From positions 124,001 through 188,000 of the forward strand of contig NZ_JABEDH010000001.1 of the NCBI RefSeq assembly GCF_029285175.1: 64,000 nucleotides of DNA, in the 5' to 3' direction. Position 1 is the stretch's first letter, and every line of letters starts with the position of its first letter. Below, one piece after another: positions 54,190 to 62,185 of this stretch. The notes under the pieces were generated by a model, which was not told the DNA's origin, made no database searches, and saw only the letters and a list, made by a program, of their open reading frames with translations. The translations under genes were made by a program, and so were the position numbers. The stretch is from Sulfitobacter sp. M05. Its GTDB lineage: Bacteria > Pseudomonadota > Alphaproteobacteria > Rhodobacterales > Rhodobacteraceae.

Positions 54190-54222
54190 GAACGCTTTGC
54201 TCTGGAATAGAGCAAAGCGTTC
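54190..54222. terminator. 13-bp bidirectional terminator
   Basis: GAACGCTTTGCTC (54190-54202) and GAGCAAAGCGTTC (54210-54222) are perfect inverted repeats around a 7-base loop. They fill the 51-base gap between the convergent SulP and flavin reductase genes, so they can act on both strands. Confidence 0.8.
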
Positions 54223-54230
54223 TGTCGCAC

Positions 54231-54836
54231 TCAATCGTCCGGGCGGATAATCTCGAAGACTTCGCGCACCACCGCATAGTCACGATAGCCAAGGCGTGAC
54301 AGGGGCGCAAAGCGGGTCACATCAAAGCGGCCGTCTACCATACAGTCATCGCGCATATGCACCCCGATGACCTCACCAAAGACCACGTAATTCGAGGCCC
54401 CCTCGATCTGTACGATCTGCGTCATCCGACACTCCAAGGCTGCGGGTGTACCGCCGACACGGGCACAGTTGATCGTGTCACATTCCAGCTTTTCAATGCC
54501 GGCATGGTCGAATTCATCGGTGCCATGGGGCAGGCCGGCAGAGGACAGGTTCATCGCGTCGCGTGCTGCATATTCGACGATGTTTGCACAGAAAACACCG
54601 GTCTCGCGGATGTTGGCGACGGAATCCTTGGTGCCGTCCACATCGTCTTTGGCTCCGGTTGAGGCAAACATGACCTGCGGCGGCACATAGGCGACAGCGT
54701 TGAAAAACGAATAGGGGGCAAGGTTGTCATTGCCTTCCTTGTCCCGGGTCGAAATCCAGCCGATGGGGCGCGGTGTCACAAGCGCATTGAAGGGGTTGTG
54801 GGGAAGGCCGTGGCCCTCGCTCGGTTTATAGAACAT
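54231..54836 (-). CDS. Flavin reductase-like domain protein (FMN-binding split barrel)
   Basis: The 201-residue protein has the flavin-reductase-like fold: FNALVTPRPIGWISTRDKEG, NLAPYSFFNAVAYVPPQVMF, and TGVFCANIVEYAARDAMNLSS (a span of the NxV region). It is the stand-alone FMN-binding type often annotated flavin reductase family protein; electron acceptor and partner are unknown. AAGGATT precedes the ATG at 54836. It is divergent from a GNAT gene. Confidence 0.9.
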   Translation of the reverse strand: MFYKPSEGHGLPHNPFNALVTPRPIGWISTRDKEGNDNLAPYSFFNAVAYVPPQVMFASTGAKDDVDGTKDSVANIRETGVFCANIVEYAARDAMNLSSAGLPHGTDEFDHAGIEKLECDTINCARVGGTPAALECRMTQIVQIEGASNYVVFGEVIGVHMRDDCMVDGRFDVTRFAPLSRLGYRDYAVVREVFEIIRPDD

Positions 54837-54919
54837 CGGAAATCCTTTTTGGTGGTTTGCGCCTATGGCTAACCCCATGCTAGTGCGGACGCCACTGCAA
54901 TTCTAATGAGCGACCTATC

Positions 54920-55408
54920 GTGTATCAGATCACCCCGGAAACGCCGACCGATTATTGGGAGGTTGAGGCACTTTATGACACATGTTTTGCACCAGGCCGC
55001 GAGGCCTTGTCGTCTTACCGCCTGCGCGATGGCATTCCTGCGGTGTCCGGTCTCAGCCAGATTGCACGTGACGGTGACGGGATATTGGGTGGTGCAATTC
55101 GTTATTGGCCGGTGCGCATCGGTGGCGTAACGGCATTGCTGCTGGGGCCGGTGGCGGTTCACCCGACCCGGCAGGGCGAAGGGCTGGGGCGGGCCTTGAT
55201 CGAAGAAAGCCTGCGCCACGCGGCCCCGCTGGGGTGGGCTCGGGTGATGCTGGTCGGGGATGCGGCCTACTATGGGCGGTTCGGCTTCGAAGGCCTGCAA
55301 GATGTCGAAATGCCGCCGCCCACCAATCCGGCGCGCGTGCTGGGGCGGGCGTTGGAACCGGGGGCGTGGGACGGCATTACAGGCAAGGTGCGCCGCTGGA
55401 TGGATTGA
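54920..55408 (+). CDS. GNAT family N-acetyltransferase (YhbS-like)
   Basis: The 162-residue protein starts with GTG. It shows ALYDTCFAPGREALSSYRLR, LLLGPVAVHPTRQGEGLGRALIEESL (the acetyl-CoA loop, spread over this region) and MLVGDAAYYGRFGFEGLQDVEMP, the pattern of YhbS-like acetyltransferases. The substrate is unknown. It is followed after 46 bases by the EcsC-family gene and may be co-transcribed with it. Confidence 0.9.
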   Translation: MYQITPETPTDYWEVEALYDTCFAPGREALSSYRLRDGIPAVSGLSQIARDGDGILGGAIRYWPVRIGGVTALLLGPVAVHPTRQGEGLGRALIEESLRHAAPLGWARVMLVGDAAYYGRFGFEGLQDVEMPPPTNPARVLGRALEPGAWDGITGKVRRWMD

Positions 55409-55454
55409 AAACCCGGCGCTGGCTTCCCACATTGAAAGCCGAAGGGGAGTTCGT

Positions 55455-56222
55455 ATGCAGATAGAGTCAAGTTTGCCCACGCCGGTAGACGTAGAAGCCG
55501 AAATCGACAAACTGGCGCGCCGTTACAAGGCGGCGGGTGGTCTGGGGATCAACGTGTTGAACCTGATTGGCGGATCGGCGGATAATCTGATCGAACGTCT
55601 GCCCGAAGGAATCCGGCGCAATCTGGAAAACGCGACAATTGCCGCCCTTAATCAGGCCATGAAGGCGGCGCATTCCAGCCGCTCAGTGGTGCCTGATCAG
55701 GCCGGTTGGCTGAACCAGGCGGTATCAACCGCGATGGGAGCGGCAGGCGGCGCAGGGGGGCTGCCGACGGCGATGGCCGAACTGCCGGTTACCACGACCT
55801 TGTTGTTGCGGGTGATCCAAGGTGTCGCAGTCGAACATGGTTTTGATCCAGAGGCCGAGTCCGTACAGTTCGATTGTGTACAGGTTTTTGCCGCTGCAGG
55901 CCCCTTGTCAGGCGATGAGGGGGCCGATCTGGGGTTCCTGTCGGCGCGTCTTGCCTTGTCGGGCAGGGCAATGCAGGCGGTGATCGCCAAGATCGCACCG
56001 AAACTCGCGGTGGTGTTGGGCCAGAAACTGGCCGCCCAAGCCGTGCCGGTTTTGGGGGCGGTGGCTGGCGCCGCGACCAACTATGCCTATACCAGCTATT
56101 ATCAAGACGTCGCCCATGTGCATTTCGGTCTGCGCAAGCTGGCGATTGATGCAGATATTCCACATGAGGATTTACTGGCCCAATTGGCCGAGAAGATGGC
56201 CAAGCCAAAGGTCACAGCCTAG
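55455..56222 (+). CDS. EcsC family protein
   Basis: EcsC-domain proteins are named after the third gene of the Bacillus ecs ABC operon; their function is unclear. The 255-residue protein has an amphipathic N terminus (DKLARRYKAAGGLGINVLNL), a Gly/Ala-rich middle (AMGAAGGAGGLPTAMAELPV, TTLLLRVIQGVAVEHGFDPE) and a C-terminal hydrophobic segment with AVPVLGAVAGAATNYAYTSYY, which matches the family. AAGGGGAGT precedes the ATG at 55455. It converges on modC with a 13-base gap. Confidence 0.8.
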   Translation: MQIESSLPTPVDVEAEIDKLARRYKAAGGLGINVLNLIGGSADNLIERLPEGIRRNLENATIAALNQAMKAAHSSRSVVPDQAGWLNQAVSTAMGAAGGAGGLPTAMAELPVTTTLLLRVIQGVAVEHGFDPEAESVQFDCVQVFAAAGPLSGDEGADLGFLSARLALSGRAMQAVIAKIAPKLAVVLGQKLAAQAVPVLGAVAGAATNYAYTSYYQDVAHVHFGLRKLAIDADIPHEDLLAQLAEKMAKPKVTA

Positions 56223-56235
56223 ACAGGCTTCCCCG

Positions 56236-57318
56236 CTAGCGCCCGATGCTGATCGGAGCGACGCTGGTGGCTTTGAGGATCGCGAAACAGGGTTTGCCCA
56301 CTTTCAGGTCCAGCTCTGTCACCGCGCGCGCGGTGATCCGCGCCAATAGCAGGTCCTGGCCGGCCCGTAAGCTGACCGCTGCGCCGGGGCCGCCGCCTTT
56401 CTGGATCGCCTCGATTGTCGCCGGCAGGATATTCTGTGCGGACAGGCCTTCAGGATGTTTGGTCGAGACCATCACATCCTGTGCCAGCACCCGCAGCCGG
56501 ACCTTGGTGCCGATCTCGGCCTGTACCCCCGGCAGATGCAGCACGCCTGCGCTGATCTTCAGGCAAGTCAGCCCGTCAGCGGCATGGGCAACGACCTCGG
56601 CCTCGATCACTGCGCCTGCGTCGCGCACGCCCAGCAAAGGTACCGCGGCAGGATCGGCCATGACTTGCATCGTCGGCCCCGCGCGGGCCACGGCGCCGTC
56701 TTTCAGCAGCACCAGCGTGTCGGCTAGACGCGCAACTTCCTCAACCGAGTGGCTGACATAAAGGATCGGCAGGCCCAGCGGCCCATCGCGCAGCCGTTCG
56801 AGATAGGGCAGGATGTCCTGCTTGCGCGGGCCATCTAGGCTGGCCAGTGGTTCATCCATCAACAACATGCGCGGTTTGCTGAGCAGGGCCCGGCCAAGGG
56901 CGACACGTTGCATTTCCCCACCTGAAAGTTTGGCGGGATGTCGATCCAGCAAGCCATTCAACCCCAGCAGCTCTGTCACATCGCCAAACTCGGGACCGAC
57001 GGCATCAGCCGGGGCATAGCGCGCCCCGAATTCGAGGTTGTCGCGCACACTGAGATGAGGAAAAAGCCGTGCCTCCTGAAAAACATAGCCAAGGCGGCGT
57101 GCGGCAGGGGGCAGGAAAGTTGTGGCGTCAAATAATGTGGTACCATCTACAACGATGCGCCCTGCATCCGGCTTTAGCAGGCCGGCAACAGCATTGATCA
57201 CCGTGGTTTTACCAGCCCCGGAGCGACCAAAGATGGCGGTGATCCCCGACGTGGCCTCAAAGGCGACCCTTAGCGTGAAATCCCCGAAACCATGGGTGAT
57301 ATCGACATCAAGGCTCAT
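56236..57318 (-). CDS. modC: Molybdate ABC transporter ATP-binding protein ModC
   Basis: ATPase of the molybdate importer. The 360-residue protein has Walker A GRSGAGKT at 31-38, signature LSGGEMQRVALGRALLS, Walker B MLLMDEPLASLD and the switch YVSHSVEEVARLADT. The C-terminal Mop/TOBE domain (about residues 290-355: LSAQNILPATIEAIQKGG, LLLARITARAVTELDL) binds oxyanion and separates ModC from other ABC ATPases. It overlaps modB by four bases. Confidence 0.96.
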   Translation of the reverse strand: MSLDVDITHGFGDFTLRVAFEATSGITAIFGRSGAGKTTVINAVAGLLKPDAGRIVVDGTTLFDATTFLPPAARRLGYVFQEARLFPHLSVRDNLEFGARYAPADAVGPEFGDVTELLGLNGLLDRHPAKLSGGEMQRVALGRALLSKPRMLLMDEPLASLDGPRKQDILPYLERLRDGPLGLPILYVSHSVEEVARLADTLVLLKDGAVARAGPTMQVMADPAAVPLLGVRDAGAVIEAEVVAHAADGLTCLKISAGVLHLPGVQAEIGTKVRLRVLAQDVMVSTKHPEGLSAQNILPATIEAIQKGGGPGAAVSLRAGQDLLLARITARAVTELDLKVGKPCFAILKATSVAPISIGR

Positions 57319-58004
57319 GCGCCGGTGATCCTTGCGGCGACGCGCCGCGCGAGGGCTTCGGATGCCAGCACGGCAGACATCGCCACAGCGCAGGCCATCA
57401 GCACCATGCCCACCGCCCGCTCTTCAGCGCCCGGTATTTGCAGCGCGCTCCAGATGGCACTGGGCAGGGTCTGGGTCTGGCCCGGTATATTGGCGACAAA
57501 GGTGATCGTGGCCCCGAATTCGCCCATGGCTTTGGCAAAACCCATCACCGCCCCTGCCAGAATGCCCGGCGCAATTAACGGCAGGGTTACACGGCCAAAG
57601 ACGGACCAGCGCGGCGCGCCCAGCGTTGCCGCCGCTTCCTCCAGCTTGGGGTTCACCGCCTCAATGGCGAGGCGCATGGCGCGTACCATCAAAGGAAACC
57701 CCATGACAACCGCAGCCAGCACGGCGCCGGACCAGTGAAATGCAAGCGTGATGCCGATACTTTCCAAGGCGCGGCCCAAGGGGGCGGTGCGGCCAAAGGC
57801 GATCAGCAGCAGATAACCAGTGACGATAGGGGGCAGCACCAGCGGCAGATGGACAACAGCGCTTAGCAAGGCTTTGCCGCGAAAATCGCGTCGCGCCAGT
57901 ATCCATGCCACCCAAAGCGCCAGCGGCACAGCCAGTAAGGTGGCCCAGACCGAGACCCAAAGCGACAGGCGCAGCGCCTCCCATGCGGCGGCATCAGCGC
58001 TCAT
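57315..58004 (-). CDS. modB: Molybdate ABC transporter permease ModB
   Basis: Inner-membrane permease of the molybdate importer. The 229-residue protein has about five helices and the permease loop EEAAATLGAPRWSVFGRVTLPLIAPGIL, containing the EAA motif that docks on ModC. VHLPLVLPPIVTGYLLLIAFG and FAKAMGEFGATITFVANIPG are typical of ModB. Four-base overlaps with modA upstream and modC downstream show a tight modABC operon. No ModE-binding site was recognised upstream. Confidence 0.96.
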   Translation of the reverse strand: MSADAAAWEALRLSLWVSVWATLLAVPLALWVAWILARRDFRGKALLSAVVHLPLVLPPIVTGYLLLIAFGRTAPLGRALESIGITLAFHWSGAVLAAVVMGFPLMVRAMRLAIEAVNPKLEEAAATLGAPRWSVFGRVTLPLIAPGILAGAVMGFAKAMGEFGATITFVANIPGQTQTLPSAIWSALQIPGAEERAVGMVLMACAVAMSAVLASEALARRVAARITGA

Positions 58005-58723
58005 TCGGGCACCGGTGCAAAGCCGTGGCGTGCAAAAATCGCCGCCACCTCTGGTGTTGTTAACGCGTCAAGAAAGGCCGCGCCCACCGGTGAAAGGCTG
58101 GTCGCGGAATACAGGATCGGATCATGTGCGTGGGGCGGGGCGGTCAACAGGATGCGCACCTTCGGTTCGGCCATTGCGTCACTGCCATAGACCACGCCCA
58201 ACGGCACCTCGCCGCGTGCAACAAGGGCTAGGGCGGCCCGAACATTGTCGGTTTCGGCCACCTGCGCGCGCAGTCCGGCCCAGACGCCCGCCTGTTCCAG
58301 CCATTGCCGGGCGTATGTGCCGGCGGGCACCGCATCACGTTGTCCCATGGCAAGGCGGCCAGTGCCAAGGCGTGGAGCGATTTCATCTGCCGAAGCCAGC
58401 GGCGCAGCATCGCTGGCCCCGATCAGGACCAACCTGTTGCTTGCGACGTGGACCGGGGCGGAAAGGCCGCTGATGCCCTGCGCTGTCAGCCAGTCCATCC
58501 AAAGCGTATTGGCAAGGATCACCACATCGGCGGGGGCACCTGCCGCCACTTGCCGTGCCATTGTGCCCGATCCACCAAAGGACAGCGCCGCCTTTTGTGG
58601 CGCGCGTGCTGTGATATCTTCCAGCACGCCGCGCAGGCTGGCGGCGGCAAAGACGGTGATCTGTTCGGCATACGCAGCAGTCGGCAGGAAGAAACAGATC
58701 AAAAGAGCGGCAAATCGTGACAT
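58001..58723 (-). CDS. modA: Molybdate ABC transporter substrate-binding protein ModA
   Basis: Periplasmic molybdate/tungstate-binding protein. From ATG 58723 it has 240 residues with a signal peptide (FAALLICFFLPTAAYA). The mature start ITVFAAASLRGVLEDITARA, then LSFGGSGTMARQVAAGAPAD, carry the oxyanion-binding serines. VARGEVPLGVVYGSDAM is also conserved. It heads the modABC operon and its start lies six bases inside the most upstream reading of the divergent NUDIX frame. Confidence 0.95.
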   Translation of the reverse strand: MSRFAALLICFFLPTAAYAEQITVFAAASLRGVLEDITARAPQKAALSFGGSGTMARQVAAGAPADVVILANTLWMDWLTAQGISGLSAPVHVASNRLVLIGASDAAPLASADEIAPRLGTGRLAMGQRDAVPAGTYARQWLEQAGVWAGLRAQVAETDNVRAALALVARGEVPLGVVYGSDAMAEPKVRILLTAPPHAHDPILYSATSLSPVGAAFLDALTTPEVAAIFARHGFAPVPE

Positions 58724-58836
58724 TCTGGTCAGTATCTGCGAAGCGCGTGCGCCCTTCAAGCGCAATGGTATCTAGACGCTTGCGGTCCAGGGCGCGGCGC
58801 GGCATGTCTGAGCCACCAAAGTTCTACAGGCGTGAT

Positions 58837-59307
58837 ATGGCGAACCAGCCCCCTCTTTCTCTTCTTGGTGCCGGCAAGAGCGATCTGCGGACGCAGTTCG
58901 CAGCTTTGTGCTATCGTATCAGGCGTGGCAAGTTGCAAATCCTTGTGATTACCTCGCGCCGGTCCAAACGCTGGATCGTTCCCAAGGGTTGGCCAATGGA
59001 GGGCAAAACCCCTGCGGCCACCGCAGCGCAAGAAGCCTGGGAAGAGGCCGGAGTGCGCGGCTTGCCTGAGGATAATGCGCTGGGTGTTTACACCTATGGC
59101 AAGACAACAGTGATCGGAGACGAGCTGCCGTGTCTGGTGGTGCTATACCCGGTGCTGGTCAAATCATTGGCTAAAAAGTTTCCCGAGAGCGGCCAGCGCC
59201 GTCGCAAATGGGTGTCGCGCAAGAAAGCAGCGAAACGAGTGGCCGAACCGGATTTGGCCCGCCTGATTCTGAATTTCGACCCACGCAGCAGTCGCAAGCA
59301 TTCTTGA
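58837..59307 (+). CDS. NUDIX hydrolase
   Basis: The 156-residue protein has the Nudix box GWPMEGKTPAATAAQEAWEE followed by AGVRG; the REUXEE segment is QEAWEE, with Gln in place of the usual Arg. YRIRRGKLQILVITSRRSKRWIVPKG precedes it in two blocks, as in diphosphoinositol polyphosphate phosphohydrolase-like NUDIX enzymes. The substrate is unknown. ATG 58837 has an AGG nearby; ATG 58804 is a possible earlier start. It is divergent from modA and followed by a DUF1178 gene. Confidence 0.88.
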   Translation: MANQPPLSLLGAGKSDLRTQFAALCYRIRRGKLQILVITSRRSKRWIVPKGWPMEGKTPAATAAQEAWEEAGVRGLPEDNALGVYTYGKTTVIGDELPCLVVLYPVLVKSLAKKFPESGQRRRKWVSRKKAAKRVAEPDLARLILNFDPRSSRKHS

Positions 59308-59355
59308 CCTCGCGCTGTCGGACATCCATGTCTGAAGGAGGAGTTAGAAACGACA

Positions 59356-59784
59356 ATGATCCGATACACCCTTAAATGCGATCAGGACCATCATTTCGAA
59401 AGTTGGTTTCAATCCGCCGCGGCCTATGATGCCTTGGAGCGGGGTGGCCATCTGGGCTGTGAAACCTGTGGCAGCCGCAATATCACCAAGGCGGTGATGG
59501 CCCCGCGGGTGCGCCCGTCTGAACAAAAGCACGCGCAACTGCCGGTTTTGTCAGAGCCTGCCGGCGAAAAGGAACAGGCGCTGGAAGCCCTGCGCAAGAA
59601 GGTTGAAGATACTTCGGATTATGTGGGTGAGAATTTCACCAAGGAGGCGCGTGCCATGCATTTGGGCGATAAGCCGGAGCGGTCAATCTATGGCGAGGCC
59701 CGGCTGGATCAGGCGAAAGAGCTGATCGAGGAGGGCGTGCCGCTGATGCCGTTGCCATTTCGCCCGAAACAAAAATTAAGCTGA
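59356..59784 (+). CDS. DUF1178 family protein
   Basis: Conserved alphaproteobacterial/betaproteobacterial protein of unknown function. The 142-residue protein starts with MIRYTLKCDQDHHFESWFQS and has CETCGSRNITKAVMAPRV; the C-x2-C pair and the first cysteine suggest a small metal-binding N-terminal domain. The C-terminal half has YVGENFTKEARAMHLGD and GVPLMPLPF, which are family features. AAGGAGGAG precedes the start. It lies 13 bases before an SDR gene. Confidence 0.9.
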   Translation: MIRYTLKCDQDHHFESWFQSAAAYDALERGGHLGCETCGSRNITKAVMAPRVRPSEQKHAQLPVLSEPAGEKEQALEALRKKVEDTSDYVGENFTKEARAMHLGDKPERSIYGEARLDQAKELIEEGVPLMPLPFRPKQKLS

Positions 59785-59797
59785 TAAGGAATATTCC

Positions 59798-60454
59798 ATG
59801 AATATCGTGATCACCGGAGCGAGCCGTGGCATTGGTGCCGGATTGGCAGACCATTACCGCGGTCAGGGACACGAGGTGATCGGCACTGGACGTTCTGTCG
59901 CGTCACAGCTGCAACTGGATGTCACCCGCCCTGTTAGCCACCGCGAAATGGCCGAAGCGCTGGACGGCCATGCGATTGATTTGCTGGTCTGCAATGCCGG
60001 GGTTTATCTGGATAAGGGCAATGATCTGGACACGGGATATGGTGCAGACCTCTGGGCGCAGAGCTTTGCAACCAATGTGACCGGTGTGTTTATGAGTATC
60101 CAAGCGCTGTTGCCGCACCTGCGCCGGGCAAAGGGAGCCAAGATTGCCATCATCTCCTCGCAAATGGGGTCGGATGCGCGGGCAAAAAGCGGAGGCAGTG
60201 GCGGTAGTTATATTTATCGCGCGTCCAAAGCCGCTGCGCTGAACCTCGGGTTGAACCTGGCCAATGATCTCAAGGTAGAAGGGATTGCTGTCGGGATCTA
60301 TCATCCGGGCTGGGTGCAGACTGACATGGGCGGCGGGGAAGCCGAGATCACCACGGATGCGGCGGTGGAAGGTCTGGTCACGCGGTTTGCGGCGTTAAGT
60401 CTTGAAAATACGGGATGTTTCGAAAACTGGGACGGCAGACCTCATGCGTTTTGA
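59798..60454 (+). CDS. Short-chain dehydrogenase/reductase
   Basis: NAD(P)-dependent oxidoreductase of the classical SDR type. The 218-residue protein has the nucleotide motif TGASRGIGAGLADHY at residues 6-20, LLVCNAGVYLDKG (the NAG motif), AIISSQMGSDA with the catalytic serine, and YIYRASKAAALNLGL with the YxxxK pair. The short form resembles C-factor/CsgA-like SDRs. Substrate is not predicted. AAGGAATATTCC precedes the ATG. It is followed by a 178-base gap with two palindromes before lysC. Confidence 0.93.
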   Translation: MNIVITGASRGIGAGLADHYRGQGHEVIGTGRSVASQLQLDVTRPVSHREMAEALDGHAIDLLVCNAGVYLDKGNDLDTGYGADLWAQSFATNVTGVFMSIQALLPHLRRAKGAKIAIISSQMGSDARAKSGGSGGSYIYRASKAAALNLGLNLANDLKVEGIAVGIYHPGWVQTDMGGGEAEITTDAAVEGLVTRFAALSLENTGCFENWDGRPHAF

Positions 60455-60483
60455 CCGGGCTTGGACAGAGTGAGTCTTTTGTT

Positions 60484-60522
60484 GAATTTGCAGTACGCAA
60501 ATTCGTTGAGGCGCTGCCTCAA
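60484..60522. promoter_or_regulatory. Two palindromes upstream of lysC
   Basis: GAATTTGC-AGTAC-GCAAATTC (60484-60504) is a perfect 8-bp inverted repeat of operator type, and TTGAGGC-GCT-GCCTCAA (60506-60522) follows one base later. They lie 30 bases after the SDR stop and about 110 bases before the lysC ATG. The first may be a repressor site, the second a weak terminator for the SDR gene. Confidence 0.45.
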
Positions 60523-60632
60523 ACTCCGCAGGATATAGGGCCAAAAAGAGGAAGATAGTGTTTCGGCGTTGTCCGGCTTGCTCTTGTGGGTGCGCTGGCG
60601 TAAACGGCGCAGGACTAAAGAGGCGAGGGAAT

Positions 60633-61871
60633 ATGCCTGTTCTTGTGATGAAATTCGGCGGCACTTCTGTCGCGACGCTTGACCGGATTCGCCGCGCGGC
60701 CAAGCGCGTGGGTGTGGAAGTGGCCAAAGGCTATGACGTGATTGTCATTGTATCGGCCATGTCAGGCAAGACCAACGAGCTGGTCGGCTGGGTTAATGAG
60801 ACATCGCCGATGTATGATGCGCGTGAATATGATGCGGTTGTGTCCTCTGGCGAGAATGTCACGGCCGGGTTGATGGCCTTGACCTTGCAAGAAATGGACG
60901 TGCCGGCGCGGTCCTGGCAGGGCTGGCAGGTGCCCGTACAGACCACAAGCGCCCATTCTGCTGCGCGGATCGAGGATATTCCGCCGGCCAATATCATGTC
61001 GAAGTTTGCCGAAGGCATGAAGGTTGCTGTGGTGGCAGGCTTTCAAGGGGTCAGTCCCGAAGGGCGGATCACCACATTGGGACGCGGTGGGTCGGATACC
61101 ACAGCGGTGGCCTTTGCGGCTGCGTTTGAAGCGGAGCGCTGCGACATTTATACCGATGTGGACGGGGTTTACACCACAGATCCGCGGGTCGAGGCCAAGG
61201 CGCGAAAACTGGATAAGATTTCATTTGAAGAGATGCTGGAGCTGGCGTCTTTGGGCGCGAAGGTTTTGCAAACCCGTTCGGTAGAGCTGGCGATGCGCTA
61301 TAAGGTCAAGCTGCGGGTGTTGTCGAGTTTTGAAGAACAATCGGACGAAGCCGGAACGCTTGTCTGTGATGAGGAGGAAATTATGGAAAGCAATGTGGTT
61401 GCGGGCGTGGCATTCAGCCGCGAAGAGGCCAAGATGACGCTGGTGTCGGTTGCGGACCGTCCGGGCATCGCGGCGCTGATCTTTTCCGCTTTGTCGGATG
61501 CCGGTGTGAACGTCGACATGATCGTTCAGAATATTTCCGAAGACGGGCGTACCGATATGACGTGGTCCTGTCCTGTGGATCAGGTCAAGCGCGCCGAACA
61601 GGCGATGGCCGATGCGAAATCAGCCGAGATTATCAATTACAGCGGGTTGCTGGCCGATCAGGACGTGGCGAAAGTGTCAGTTGTTGGTATCGGTATGCGC
61701 AGTCATACAGGCGTGGCGGCAAAGATGTTTCAAGTGTTGTCTGACGAAGGCATCAACATTCAGGTCATCACCACATCGGAAATAAAAATTTCTGTACTGA
61801 TTGACCGCAAGTACATGGAACTGGCGGTTCAGGCCCTGCATGATGCCTTTGAACTGGACAAGGCGGCCTAA
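60633..61871 (+). CDS. lysC: Aspartokinase
   Basis: First step of the aspartate family pathway (Lys, Thr, Met). From ATG 60633 it has 412 residues. The kinase domain has VMKFGGTSVATLDRIRR with KFGGTS at 7-12, GRITTLGRGGSDTTAVAFAA and CDIYTDVDGVYTTDPR. Two C-terminal ACT domains follow (ADRPGIAALIFSALSDAGVN, GMRSHTGVAAKMFQVLSDEG), the usual site of Lys/Thr feedback. GCGAGGGAAT precedes the ATG. An extension to 60558 was rejected. Confidence 0.97.
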   Translation: MPVLVMKFGGTSVATLDRIRRAAKRVGVEVAKGYDVIVIVSAMSGKTNELVGWVNETSPMYDAREYDAVVSSGENVTAGLMALTLQEMDVPARSWQGWQVPVQTTSAHSAARIEDIPPANIMSKFAEGMKVAVVAGFQGVSPEGRITTLGRGGSDTTAVAFAAAFEAERCDIYTDVDGVYTTDPRVEAKARKLDKISFEEMLELASLGAKVLQTRSVELAMRYKVKLRVLSSFEEQSDEAGTLVCDEEEIMESNVVAGVAFSREEAKMTLVSVADRPGIAALIFSALSDAGVNVDMIVQNISEDGRTDMTWSCPVDQVKRAEQAMADAKSAEIINYSGLLADQDVAKVSVVGIGMRSHTGVAAKMFQVLSDEGINIQVITTSEIKISVLIDRKYMELAVQALHDAFELDKAA

Positions 61872-62185
61872 GGGTTTCGCATTTCTGCACATGAGTTGAA
61901 CAGCCCGGAGATTTTGCCGGGCTGTCGCGTTTCGGCGGGGCGCGCAGGTGCGCATGGCGCAAGTGACGCAAAGAAAATTGACGGGCATGGCTGTTTGCCG
62001 CGCTGCGTGATGATCACCGGCGGTGCGTTGCAAAACAGGGCGCTCCCTTCCTAAGCGTTTTGCGAATTTCCGCTGAACGCGCAGGTACAACCAAGAATTG
62101 TACCTTCTTGATCAATTCGGCCATTTCGCTTTTGCGCGGCCTGTGGTGTAAGCTGTTCTGGGTTGACCCGGGAGGACGCGCCAGC
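61872..62185. other. Intergenic region between lysC and ptsP
   Basis: This 314-base stretch holds no convincing gene on either strand. It contains a terminator-like hairpin just after lysC and should contain the ptsP promoter in its AT-richer part near 62080-62160. No operator was recognised. Confidence 0.6.
61900..61925 (+). terminator. Hairpin after lysC
   Basis: ACAGCCCGG (61900-61908) and CCGGGCTGT (61917-61925) form a perfect 9-bp stem around an 8-base loop, 28 bases beyond the lysC stop. The bases after it are CGCGTTTCGG rather than a U-run, so it is a moderate terminator candidate. Confidence 0.6.
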
